A stretch of 6,818 nucleotides of DNA, from contig CALABV010000234.1 of NCBI GenBank assembly GCA_937886325.1, positions 1 to 6,818 of the forward strand. The letters run 5' to 3'. A program made the position numbers and the translations under genes. The stretch comes from an uncultured Geobacter sp. (GTDB lineage Bacteria > Desulfobacterota > Desulfuromonadia > Geobacterales > Geobacteraceae). Shown one piece after another: positions 1 through 6,612 of this stretch; positions within the stretch are counted from its first letter, which is position 1, and each line of letters opens with the position of its first letter. The notes under the pieces are model-generated. The model was not told where the DNA came from and ran no database searches. It saw nothing but the letters and a program-made list of their open reading frames with translations.

Positions 1-282
1 ACCGTTTTTCCAGTACCTCACATGAGCCCGGCCGTTCGTAATCGATTCGGAAGCACTGATGCCGAGCCATTCATTTTTGCTTTCAAAGGCAACCAGGGGA
101 AAGTCTTTCGGCACCGTGGCGACAACCGAATCCCCTTCGGAACGCTGATACACCTTCGTTCCGTCCGACTTGGCGAGATACCCCACGCCGACCGTGTCAG
201 CGTCGTCATGCACTGCTTCAGCCTGACTGATTGCAGGCGCCGCCAAAAAGAACATTGACAAAAGAAAGATTAAATATTTCAT
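1..282 (-). CDS. Exported SH3b-like protein, N-terminal part (runs off the window)
   Basis: An open frame of 94 codons runs from an ATG at 282 to the window edge with no stop, so the C-terminus is missing. The product begins MKYLIFLLSMFFLAAPAISQ: a lysine, a hydrophobic stretch and a small-residue region ending near SQAEA (about residues 19-23), which is a typical Sec signal peptide. The mature part has GYLAKSDGTKVYQRSEGD, then VVATVPKDFPLVAFESKNEWLGIS and GRAHVRYW. This order (a 'lets you start with variable residues' strand, a polar turn, a V-x-T-V-x-K segment, then W-L-G-I and G-R-A-H-V) resembles bacterial SH3 (SH3b) domains, which usually bind cell-wall or protein ligands in the periplasm. 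The SH3b call is by pattern only. AAGGA lies about 10 nt upstream of the ATG. The other open frames over this stretch lack these features. Confidence 0.72.
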   Translation of the reverse strand, partial: MKYLIFLLSMFFLAAPAISQAEAVHDDADTVGVGYLAKSDGTKVYQRSEGDSVVATVPKDFPLVAFESKNEWLGISASESITNGRAHVRYWKNG

Positions 283-375
283 TGTCAAGCCATCCTTTCA
301 TACAAAGAATCCCAATCCACGGTACGCCACACAGAAGTACCATAAAGGCGCAGAAAGAACAATGGACACGATAGA

Positions 376-404
376 CTGACGATCGGTAAAGAGCCATAGA
401 TAAT
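376..404 (+). promoter_or_regulatory. Candidate sigma70 promoter for the small plus-strand ORF
   Basis: CTGACG (376-381, 4 of 6 to TTGACA) and GATAAT (399-404, 5 of 6 to TATAAT) are separated by exactly 17 bp. Transcription would begin near 411, giving a leader of about 75 nt before the ATG at 486. It would diverge from the exported-protein gene on the minus strand. The match is moderate and could be chance. Confidence 0.35.
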
Positions 405-407
405 CGA

Positions 408-436
408 GGGGGGATTCAATTCGGCACCCCTTTTTT
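408..436 (+). terminator. Weak GC hairpin followed by T6 (terminator or leader hairpin)
   Basis: A run of six G (408-413) can pair with CCCC (427-430), followed directly by TTTTTT (431-436). The stem is only 4 bp and the loop is 13-15 nt, so it is a poor intrinsic terminator. It lies at or just after the predicted start site of the plus-strand transcript, so a 5' leader hairpin is equally possible. The loop segment TTCGGC (420-425) is complementary to GCCGAA (470-475) in the hairpin that covers the next ribosome-binding site. Confidence 0.25.
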
Positions 437-466
437 AGCATCATACGGTCTTCTCTCCAAAGGAAT

Positions 467-482
467 TCCGCCGAAAGGAGGA
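467..482 (+). promoter_or_regulatory. Shine-Dalgarno of the 34-codon ORF inside a GAAA-loop hairpin
   Basis: AAAGGAGG (474-481) is a near-perfect Shine-Dalgarno 4 nt before the ATG at 486. The same bases can fold into a hairpin: TCC (467-469) with GGA (480-482), a G-A mismatch, CC (471-472) with GG (477-478), closed by a GAAA tetraloop (473-476). The fold would hide the ribosome-binding site. The pairing is seen in the sequence; the regulatory role is inferred. Confidence 0.35.
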
Positions 483-485
483 CGC

Positions 486-590
486 ATGGAAATAACCGCT
501 TATCGATCCAATGTTGCTGAAATACTTGTAGACGTGCTGCGACAAGGATTGCAACAAACAGCGATGTTTAAAGCTGCTGGTTCGCAATGA
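486..590 (+). CDS. Possible small protein of 34 residues, unknown function
   Basis: ATG at 486 to TGA at 588-590. The product is MEITAYRSNVAEILVDVLRQ followed by GLQQTAMFKAAGSQ, which looks like one amphipathic helix with no signal peptide or membrane segment. The reason to list it is the ribosome-binding site: AAAGGAGG with a 4-nt gap is the strongest-looking one in the window. A candidate promoter lies at 376-404. I do not recognise the peptide. It could be a real small protein, a leader peptide for the ORF at 645, or the first part of a gene broken by a frameshift: another frame stays open just after it (reading KLLVRNDILYEERNGHNLLE) up to about 656. Confidence 0.4.
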   Translation: MEITAYRSNVAEILVDVLRQGLQQTAMFKAAGSQ

Positions 591-644
591 TATACTATAT
601 GAAGAAAGGAATGGTCATAACCTTCTCGAGATGGGGGCAAAATC

Positions 645-1007
645 ATGCGATGCGTAATTCGGGTGAGAAGAGGAAACGATCCTGCCCAGAGGGCCGTGAT
701 CGTGTTGGAAACCGGATGGTTCACCGATACATGGCATACATCCACCGCTGATTGGACGATCCGCATAGGGAGCAATGGCAGGGGACATTGGGCATACTAC
801 CCAACTGAAACCCTGTATGGGCAAACCATCTCTGAAGCCAGCATTTCACTCTTCCAGGGCATCGCCTGGAATGTGCGGATGGTGGGTTACTTCACGGTGT
901 CGAGATACCCTCCTCAGGTTGGAGATTCGGGAGCTGCACGAATTTTGATTGCATCCGTTCCAGGCATCCTGGAAACCTACGACACGGAGTGGGAAAGGAT
1001 TCGGTAG
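645..1007 (+). CDS. Hypothetical protein, 120 residues
   Basis: The ATG at 645 is the first start after an in-frame TAA near 618. A G-rich GGGGG lies 8 nt upstream as a modest ribosome-binding site, and the stop is TAG at 1005-1007. The protein is soluble-looking, rich in tryptophan and beta-prone (GWFTDTWHTSTADWTIRIGS, GHWAYYPTETLYG, GYFTVSRYPP), with no signal peptide or membrane segment. I do not recognise a family. It ends 22 bp before the inverted repeat at 1030-1062, and so sits just outside the tRNA-bounded segment. Two shorter minus-strand frames (500-775, 615-824) cover part of it but lack good starts. It is the best coding candidate here, but it may be a remnant or non-coding. Confidence 0.4.
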   Translation: MRCVIRVRRGNDPAQRAVIVLETGWFTDTWHTSTADWTIRIGSNGRGHWAYYPTETLYGQTISEASISLFQGIAWNVRMVGYFTVSRYPPQVGDSGAARILIASVPGILETYDTEWERIR

Positions 1008-1029
1008 AGAAAAGCTTACGGGTGGAGCG

Positions 1030-1062
1030 AAAAAAGGGGTAACGGCCAAAATCCGAAACCCC
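1030..1062 (-). terminator. Degenerate intrinsic terminator, likely the former tRNA-Arg terminator
   Basis: On the minus strand GGGGT pairs with ACCCC, then two T-T mismatches, then CGG with CCG, a 7-nt loop and a T6 tail. It lies 10 bp beyond the CCA end of the tRNA-Arg fragment, the same place that the intact tRNA's terminator (6613-6642) holds. The two also share the lead-in bases CAAGGGGTT. It is now the first terminator-like structure downstream of the HD-GYP gene (stop at 1173) and may end that operon's transcript. Confidence 0.5.
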
Positions 1063-1072
1063 TTGTATTTAC

Positions 1073-1114
1073 TGGCGTTCCTGAGACGACTCGAACGTCC
1101 GACCCGTTCCTTAG
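1073..1114 (-). repeat. Displaced 3' half of tRNA-Arg (putative attachment-site remnant)
   Basis: Read on the minus strand, these 42 nt match the 3' part of the tRNA-Arg(CCT) gene (6652-6693) at 38 of 42 positions. The match runs from the anticodon loop (CTAA) through the 3' anticodon strand, variable loop, complete T arm (GGACG TTCGAGT CGTCT), acceptor 3' strand, discriminator G and CCA. No D arm or 5' acceptor strand can be recognised upstream, so it is not a working tRNA. Two of the four changes fall in the acceptor strand (CAGGAAC instead of CGGGGAC), as expected once selection is lost. It is best read as the displaced end left when an element inserted into the tRNA; a decayed tandem tRNA copy is the alternative. 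Confidence 0.72.
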
Positions 1115-1172
1115 ACTCGAAACAAAGCCTTCCTATCTTTCCCACATATCTCAGTTGAAAACAAAGCATGCA

Positions 1173-2315
1173 TCAAACCATCTCCGATATTTTACCCATG
1201 ATCTTTAGAAAATTTTTGGTAAGTACCGGATGAAGCCCAGTCCAAGTGTTTTCCAGCATTATATCTGAAATTTTTTCCATCTCCATAGCGCCGCGATAAG
1301 GACGCTTGGTCCGCAATGCATCAAAGAAATCGGATACCGTTGTCATCTGACTGCAAAGATTCTGTTGCCAGCCTGCCGGCACAGCGGGATAACCGGAAAA
1401 ATCATATTTAAGGTGATGCTCATAAGCCGTGATGATTGCCAGGTGGGGCACTCCCGGAGTACTCAACAGGTACTGGGCGCCCCACAGGGGATGCTGCTTT
1501 ACCAGTTTCCAGTCTTCATCGTCCAAACGGCCCGGTTTATTGAGCACTTCTTCGGGTATGAAGAACTTGCCGACATCATGGAGCATCGCGGCTATCCCAA
1601 TATCATGCAGCACGGGACCATCCATCCCAAGGGCCATTGCTTGGGCCAGGTTCAAAATGCAGATGTTTGCTGAATGAGAGAATGTATATTCATCGGAAGA
1701 CCTGAGCGGCGCCAGTGCCAACAGGGGATCGGCCTCACTCTTAACTGTGGCTATGAATCCGGAAACAATTTCCATTATGCCTGCCACCTTCAACGTTTTG
1801 TGCTTCTTGACACCCTCACAGATCTCGCTGTATTTTGCCATCTCTTCGGCAAACACTGGCACAGTTGCCTGGTCCAAGACGAGCGTGTCCCTTTCTGGTT
1901 CAGCAGTCTTGTAGGAAAAATGCACCCCGACTTTCCCGTAACGGATGTTGGCAGTAGAAGAAATTACACGGCCGGAATATTGCTTTGAAAGATTTTCTAC
2001 CATCCCCAATATTTCCTCTGGCGTAATCCCCCGTAACAGTCTGATATGTCCGATGCCCCGCAGAGTAAGACTCTGAGCCAACCGGTTGATATGCAGGCTT
2101 TCGCCCAGAGGCATTCCGTCAACAATTAGCGCATTATCAATAACAACGAGGGAAATATCGGTTTTGTCTGCCATTACCTTTTCGAGGTTTGCCGTTATCG
2201 AGGAACACAGGCGCCGGACCAGATGATGCCCCGGGGAGTAAAGGGAGACTGTTGAAATGGCAGTAGCCAGTTGCCGGGCGAATTCGTATAGTGCACGGGC
2301 GTTATCGCTTTTCAT
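1173..2315 (-). CDS. HD-GYP cyclic-di-nucleotide phosphodiesterase with an N-terminal domain shared with its neighbour
   Basis: This 380-residue cytoplasmic protein should hydrolyse c-di-GMP. The C-terminal HD-GYP domain (about 205-375) has H214, H246-D247 in MLHDVGK, K250, H275, H300-H301, GYP at 308-310, and D329 in VSDFFDALRTKRPYR. These match the known metal and substrate positions of the family. The HHE motif is altered: EHHLKYDFSGYP has Leu for the usual Glu and Phe for the Gly of DGxGYP, so activity or ligand preference could differ. Residues 8-130 form a separate alpha/beta domain that aligns with the start of the upstream HEAT protein (Y26, H30, ISL 54-56, LA 79-80, T98). The ATG overlaps the HEAT stop as ATGA, with AAGG 6 nt upstream (2322-2325), so translation is coupled. 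No membrane segment is seen. The fold and class are secure; the substrate is inferred. Confidence 0.9.
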   Translation of the reverse strand: MKSDNARALYEFARQLATAISTVSLYSPGHHLVRRLCSSITANLEKVMADKTDISLVVIDNALIVDGMPLGESLHINRLAQSLTLRGIGHIRLLRGITPEEILGMVENLSKQYSGRVISSTANIRYGKVGVHFSYKTAEPERDTLVLDQATVPVFAEEMAKYSEICEGVKKHKTLKVAGIMEIVSGFIATVKSEADPLLALAPLRSSDEYTFSHSANICILNLAQAMALGMDGPVLHDIGIAAMLHDVGKFFIPEEVLNKPGRLDDEDWKLVKQHPLWGAQYLLSTPGVPHLAIITAYEHHLKYDFSGYPAVPAGWQQNLCSQMTTVSDFFDALRTKRPYRGAMEMEKISDIMLENTWTGLHPVLTKNFLKIMGKISEMV

Positions 2316-4498
2316 TCTTCACCTTGAATCGCAAGCAGGGTTTCCTTGGCCGTCAACACCAGTTCATTCTGATTTGAACTCGCCAATTCCTCAAGTAAAG
2401 GTCTGACAGACCCGACCTCATACTGTTGAAATGATTTTACTATTTCCACCTTGAGGCGATTGTGGGATTGCGGAAGAAATAGGTGTTTTGAACGTACATA
2501 CCGCATCAGCCATGGCAATGCCTGATCGTTTTTTATCTGGGACAGAGTTCGAACGACAGCACTCTTGATTTCAAAATCTAAACTCGTGAACCCACCCTTG
2601 GCAAGGAATGAAAGGAGTTTGTTGAATACTTCCGTATTACGACTTTTTTCAGCCAACTGAATTGCGTTCAACTGCTGTTCCCTCTCACTGCTCTGCAAGT
2701 CCTGCAACAGAAGCCGGTCTGCCTCGGGGTGATTGAAATGCTGAAATATTTTGATTACCTCTTGACGGACACGAGGATGCCGATGATCCCGTATTTTACG
2801 GATATGGACAAGTACGGAAAAATCATTAAGATCGCGCAGAATAATGACCAAATTTCTGACAAAATACCAACGGTTATCTTGTAGCCTCTTAATGGCGGCA
2901 TCCCTCACGTTCTCGCCTAGCGCCAGAAGGCAGTCAAGATAGGAACGCCGCAGGGAAATGTTCTGCTCCTGGGACAAACGGTCCAACAAAGGCTCGACAA
3001 ATGGTTTTCCTATTGTATGGATGAGGTGACAGATATCGGGCTGTTTCGTTTTATCCCATGTTTCAAGACAATCCAGAACTTTGTCCAAAAAATGCTGGTC
3101 AGTGAAATAATCGTATATCGCTGAAAAATGCTGTTTCTCAACCGAATGCACATGATTGTATATCTCGGTAAGGAAAGAAAAGTCCCCTGCATCAAGGAAA
3201 TAATTAAGAAGTTCCAGAAGATTTTTTTCCAAAGCCTCCTGTTTGCACGTATCCGAGGGCATCCTCATAGCTTCAAGAATTACCCTGCAGAGTTGGATTT
3301 CCATAGCATGACATTGAAGGGTCTGCCGCAATTCTCCGATTTCCTCCAATTCTGGTATCGAAAGCCTGCTCATGGAGGTTATTGCTCGGAGCGCTTCCTG
3401 GTAAGCAGTGGGTATAAACTCGTCGCTTTTGTCTTCCTGGAAGATGATGCGCATTTTCTCAGCAAGCTGATGCTCATCGACCTTTGCATCGGCTGATACG
3501 GTTTTCTGCCCCTTTTCCGTCGGGGTCGTTTTCGATAAGCGCTGCAAAAGGCTGATCGTGACAGGGGGGTTATAACTCGCTCGTGAGTTAATGTCTTCTA
3601 GGGCGTCCAAAATCACATCATTCGGGAACGTTGCAAGAATTTCTTTGGTTATACCCTGGTTCATACCAGGATGTGTAAATACCCCGTTCAAAAATTGCCT
3701 CCGGATAGCCGGATTCAACCTGCTTACAAACATGCTCAACTTTTCAAGGGAATCCGTATGGCATGAGAGATTACCTTCTCCCTTGCCGAGTTCACCCATG
3801 AACGAGGCAATTACATCGGCATAACTCTCTCTCTTAGAACCTGAACGATTGTCGTACTCATTCATCATATCAGCCAAGACGCCAGGGTCCGGCACACTCG
3901 CATATGATGAATGGGTGCCGCGCGGATCCAACGAGCCTTCCAAGACACCATGGGCAAAATCTTCCCATAGCGTAGACGCCTCACGCTTTGCATGCTTTCC
4001 TTCGGCAGGATCTATCCTCTCCTCTTCTGTGGTACTGAAATTCGCGTAATTGATCTCCTGTAGTAGGATATTACTGATGCCAGCCTCCTTTGCTGCACGC
4101 TGAATGCCCCCACGTTCTCTGAGGTTTTCACGCTTCTGCAACATGATTTCACTGAATCGGATAAGTTCGTCGGCGGTTAATGCCTTCTGGAAGGTGATAG
4201 AGGCTATGTCGTGATTAAACAATATATTTGCGAGATTCTTGTAAACCGGGTTTTTGGGGTCCAAAAGGGCATATTCAAACATTAACGAGTCACGGGCTAT
4301 TGCCAGGGATATTTTTTCCCGAAATTCTAGCAACCTGTCAAACATCTGCAGCACTTTATGTATTGATGCAATAATGATTGGATGATTCTTGGGGTATGAA
4401 GTTACAAGCCGAAGGGAAATGTTTAATTCTATAATGAAATTCGATAAAATTCTTGTATCCAAATTCATATTGCCATGGATTTCGTCAACATTACTCAA
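2312..4498 (-). CDS. HEAT-repeat signalling scaffold protein
   Basis: This is a large helical protein of 728 residues if it starts at the TTG at 4498. That start has GAGGGA 6 nt upstream (4505-4510). Other possible starts are a TTG at 4531 with AGGGA 4 nt upstream, and an ATG at 4468 with no clear ribosome-binding site. Residues about 18-120 (from 4498) form an N-terminal domain resembling that of the HD-GYP protein: SYPKNHP, KISLAIARDSL, NLANIL, ALTADELIRF. The middle (about 150-370) is polar, charged and probably partly disordered. Residues about 490-725 form at least five HEAT-like helical pairs, for example HPRVRQEVIKIFQHF and LDFEIKSAVVRTLSQI. HEAT arrays bind proteins and have no catalysis. 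Gene order and coupling to the phosphodiesterase suggest a scaffold or regulator for it. No signal peptide or membrane helix is seen. The exact function is unknown. Confidence 0.85.
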   Translation of the reverse strand: MSNVDEIHGNMNLDTRILSNFIIELNISLRLVTSYPKNHPIIIASIHKVLQMFDRLLEFREKISLAIARDSLMFEYALLDPKNPVYKNLANILFNHDIASITFQKALTADELIRFSEIMLQKRENLRERGGIQRAAKEAGISNILLQEINYANFSTTEEERIDPAEGKHAKREASTLWEDFAHGVLEGSLDPRGTHSSYASVPDPGVLADMMNEYDNRSGSKRESYADVIASFMGELGKGEGNLSCHTDSLEKLSMFVSRLNPAIRRQFLNGVFTHPGMNQGITKEILATFPNDVILDALEDINSRASYNPPVTISLLQRLSKTTPTEKGQKTVSADAKVDEHQLAEKMRIIFQEDKSDEFIPTAYQEALRAITSMSRLSIPELEEIGELRQTLQCHAMEIQLCRVILEAMRMPSDTCKQEALEKNLLELLNYFLDAGDFSFLTEIYNHVHSVEKQHFSAIYDYFTDQHFLDKVLDCLETWDKTKQPDICHLIHTIGKPFVEPLLDRLSQEQNISLRRSYLDCLLALGENVRDAAIKRLQDNRWYFVRNLVIILRDLNDFSVLVHIRKIRDHRHPRVRQEVIKIFQHFNHPEADRLLLQDLQSSEREQQLNAIQLAEKSRNTEVFNKLLSFLAKGGFTSLDFEIKSAVVRTLSQIKNDQALPWLMRYVRSKHLFLPQSHNRLKVEIVKSFQQYEVGSVRPLLEELASSNQNELVLTAKETLLAIQGEE

Positions 4499-4749
4499 CA
4501 GGAATCCCTCTTGTTGTAGCTGCCTTAACAAAATTTCCCTGCAAGAAAATTAACAGCTGATTTTTTTGCTTACTTTTCCTTGATTGAATTTGTTCTGTAT
4601 CTGAAGACATGAAGCAATCCGTCCATCATCACAAAAGGTTTGCCCGCCTATATACAGGAATCCACTAATGCTGGACCTGCTGTATCTAGCACAGAAAGCG
4701 ATTGCCCAAATCAATCAGAGAAAAAATTTCACAAACAGCGGTGACAACC
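4499..4749 (-). promoter_or_regulatory. Structured leader between the cyclase and HEAT genes
   Basis: This 251-bp gap holds no convincing gene. Read on the minus strand, GATACAG occurs twice (4686-4680 and 4601-4595) and its complement CTGTAT (4657-4652) lies between them, so two hairpins compete for the same strand. Inside the second hairpin lie GGGCAAACC (4645-4637), a GTGA tetraloop-like sequence and GGACG (4624-4620), which recall the first half of a GEMM-I c-di-GMP riboswitch. The conserved second half (GCAAAGCC and the P3 stem) is not seen. A weak 4-bp stem with a T6 tail (4721-4744) just after the cyclase stop could be a poor terminator. No good promoter was found, so it is unclear whether the three genes form one operon. 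Confidence 0.3.
4505..4510 (-). promoter_or_regulatory. Ribosome-binding site favouring a TTG start for the HEAT gene
   Basis: GAGGGA on the minus strand lies 6 nt before the TTG at 4498-4496. It is a better site than those of the competing starts at 4531 (TTG) and 4468 (ATG), and it decides the start chosen here. Only the first 30 residues depend on the choice. Confidence 0.5.
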
Positions 4750-6153
4750 CTAGGGTATCATGAAACCCTTCTCCTTCTTCGCCTTCTTTGCTGAATACAT
4801 GGCTTCATCAGCCTGTTGCAGCAGGCCTTGAAACGATACCTCGTTCTCACCGTTGTAGGTCGCCACACCGACGCTTATTGAAATCCTTTTGCCTTTCATC
4901 TGTTGAATTGACAACTCGCCAATCATTTTTTCCAGCCTTCTGGCAAAGTTGCCGGCTCCCCGCCTTATCGTGTTCGGCATCAAAACAGCAAACTCCTCTC
5001 CACCATAACGCGCGGCAATGTCACTTTTTCGAAGTATCTTGTCAATCAGTTTGCCAATCTGCTTCAGAACCACATCACCCGTGACGTGCCCGTAACGGTC
5101 ATTGATGTGCTTGAAGCAATCAATATCAGCGAAGACGCAGGACAAGGGCAAGCCATAACGTTGGGCTCTGTAGAACTCCTCCTCAAGACGTGTATGGAAA
5201 TGCTGGTGGTTATAGAGACCAGTCAGGCTGTCTCGAAGCGCAAGTTCCTCGAGCAGTTTTCTCTGTGAATGCATCGCCTCAAAAATCACCGCATTCTCAA
5301 GCGCATTTCCGGCGATGTTAGCGACCAACTGACACAGTTTGAAGATCCTCGACGAGACCCACTCCTTAACCGGGGATGCGGTCCTCAGGAAAAAGGTCCC
5401 TATGACGTTTTGTTTTTTGATTATGGGCACCACAAAGATGGCATTATCTGAAAGCCCCTGGATTTTGTCCCTTACGGGTGCCATAAGAGGGTCTGTGCGG
5501 ATATCCTGCAAAACGACGGGCCGCTGGGTAGATAAAGCTTTTTCAATTTCCGGGTATTTTCCCAAATCGATTTTCATCTCCTGGTTTTCTGGAAGATCGC
5601 TGCTTACCTTGACGACCAGCTCGCCACTATCGTTCAGGCCGATAATCGAGCACCGTGATACATCAAAAGCCGCAACCATTTTTTCAACGATAATTGTGAG
5701 AATTCTTTTCGGATTCCGTATAACTGAGATGACTTCGGTTAATTCCAGAAGCATCAACAGGTCGTCTTTCTCCAGGTCGGCATAATAGTCTTTGGTGCGA
5801 AGGTGAGCATCTACTCTTGCAAGCAATTCACTCCCACAGATGGGTTTTGTCAAGTAATCATCAGCTCCTGCATGTAATCCATTGATGATTTCTTTCTTCT
5901 GACTGCAAGAAGATAGAAGAATCAACGGGATATACTTCGTTACATTTGTTTCCTTCAGAAACGAGCAAATTTCAGCGCCATAACCATCAGGCATATCCAT
6001 GTCAAGCAGTATCAGGTCCAGAGGTTGTTGTTGAGCAAGATTCATCGCTTCCGTGCCGCTTGCCGCAACAAAGACATGGTAGCCCTCCTCCAAGCCACCC
6101 TCTAACAGTGCACTGACATAATGTGCACCCTCTATTATTAATATTTTTTTCAT
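4750..6153 (-). CDS. REC-GAF-GGDEF diguanylate cyclase (response regulator)
   Basis: This 467-residue cytoplasmic protein should join two GTP into c-di-GMP under control of its receiver and GAF domains. The receiver (1-120) has phospho-acceptor D51 in LLDMDMP, S81 and K103 in LTKP. The usual acidic pair after strand 1 is E8-G9 instead of D-D, so magnesium binding and phosphorylation may be weakened. The GAF domain (about 147-290) may bind a small ligand or dimerise. The GGDEF domain (about 305-465) has D343 in DIDCFKHIND, GGEEF at 384-388 and an RxxD inhibitory site, R375-D378. D360, at the position where GTP-specific enzymes have Asp and cGAMP-making Hypr enzymes have Ser, points to c-di-GMP. 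The ATG at 6153 is chosen over a GTG at 6159 because that GTG is part of the AAGGTG Shine-Dalgarno. No membrane segment is seen. A cognate kinase is not in the window. Confidence 0.93.
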   Translation of the reverse strand: MKKILIIEGAHYVSALLEGGLEEGYHVFVAASGTEAMNLAQQQPLDLILLDMDMPDGYGAEICSFLKETNVTKYIPLILLSSCSQKKEIINGLHAGADDYLTKPICGSELLARVDAHLRTKDYYADLEKDDLLMLLELTEVISVIRNPKRILTIIVEKMVAAFDVSRCSIIGLNDSGELVVKVSSDLPENQEMKIDLGKYPEIEKALSTQRPVVLQDIRTDPLMAPVRDKIQGLSDNAIFVVPIIKKQNVIGTFFLRTASPVKEWVSSRIFKLCQLVANIAGNALENAVIFEAMHSQRKLLEELALRDSLTGLYNHQHFHTRLEEEFYRAQRYGLPLSCVFADIDCFKHINDRYGHVTGDVVLKQIGKLIDKILRKSDIAARYGGEEFAVLMPNTIRRGAGNFARRLEKMIGELSIQQMKGKRISISVGVATYNGENEVSFQGLLQQADEAMYSAKKAKKEKGFMIP

Positions 6154-6216
6154 TTTCACCTTATGTAAACAAATAATTATTGTGCGGACAGGGTAAAATC
6201 CAAGAATTCTTTTACT

Positions 6217-6244
6217 AAATTACAGGCATATTCACAGTTGTCAA
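6217..6244 (-). promoter_or_regulatory. Candidate sigma70 promoter of the diguanylate cyclase gene
   Basis: A perfect TTGACA (6244-6239) lies 16 bp before TAATTT (6222-6217, a weak -10). Transcription would start near 6210, giving a leader of about 57 nt. A 10-bp palindrome, AAGAATTCTT (6202-6211), overlaps the predicted start and could be an operator, though it may be chance. Confidence 0.42.
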
Positions 6245-6612
6245 ATTAGTACCCACAAATAACGAATTTCGTTACGTTCCCAATACATAAGGATGGCAAA
6301 TAACCTGATTTGGATTGTGTTTCAGTCTCCTGAAGTGTCGAGCGCCACCACATTGTAGACGAAAAAATGCAATAGAACATCGCAAACACCATTTTCTGAC
6401 AATCAATGGCGATCATGAACACCAAATTCAATCGGGGGTGTGCTTGGAAATGAATATCAAGCGGCATATTCTGTCCGCTCAGAGATTCAAGAATGGAGAG
6501 AGCGCCTGATGGAGCGTTATGTATATACCGCCATCAACGCGAAAGATGTCAAAATAAGCGGCACATATTGCGGGTGGAACACAAAAAAAACTGTACAATC
6601 GATAGCATATAC
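6245..6612. other. Stretch without a recognisable gene
   Basis: Between the cyclase promoter and the tRNA terminator I see no convincing gene. Short frames exist on both strands. The best is a plus-strand frame of 63 codons from a GTG at 6440, with EIQEWRERLMERY, which ends inside the tRNA terminator; another at 6493 runs straight into the tRNA. This is where a tRNA-integrating element often keeps its integrase, but no tyrosine recombinase motif (the R..H-x-x-R..Y set) can be made out. It may be decayed DNA. Confidence 0.4.

Noticed and set aside
22..258. Plus-strand frame of 78 codons
   Set aside because: It lies antisense to the exported-protein gene, which has a clear signal peptide and runs off the edge.
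462..490. GAAA loop followed by GGACGCA, resembling a GEMM riboswitch
   Set aside because: The GGCAAACC part before the loop and the AAAGCC part after it are missing, and the match overlaps the Shine-Dalgarno and ATG of the 34-codon ORF.
846..1169. Minus-strand frame of 107 codons
   Set aside because: It runs across the tRNA fragment and its terminator and antisense to the better candidate at 645-1007; no ribosome-binding site or recognisable family.
4526..4690. Minus-strand frame in the cyclase-HEAT gap (reads SGFLYIGGQTFCDDGRIAS)
   Set aside because: It has only a TTG start without a ribosome-binding site, ends at a TAA just beyond the HEAT start region, and overlaps the competing hairpins.
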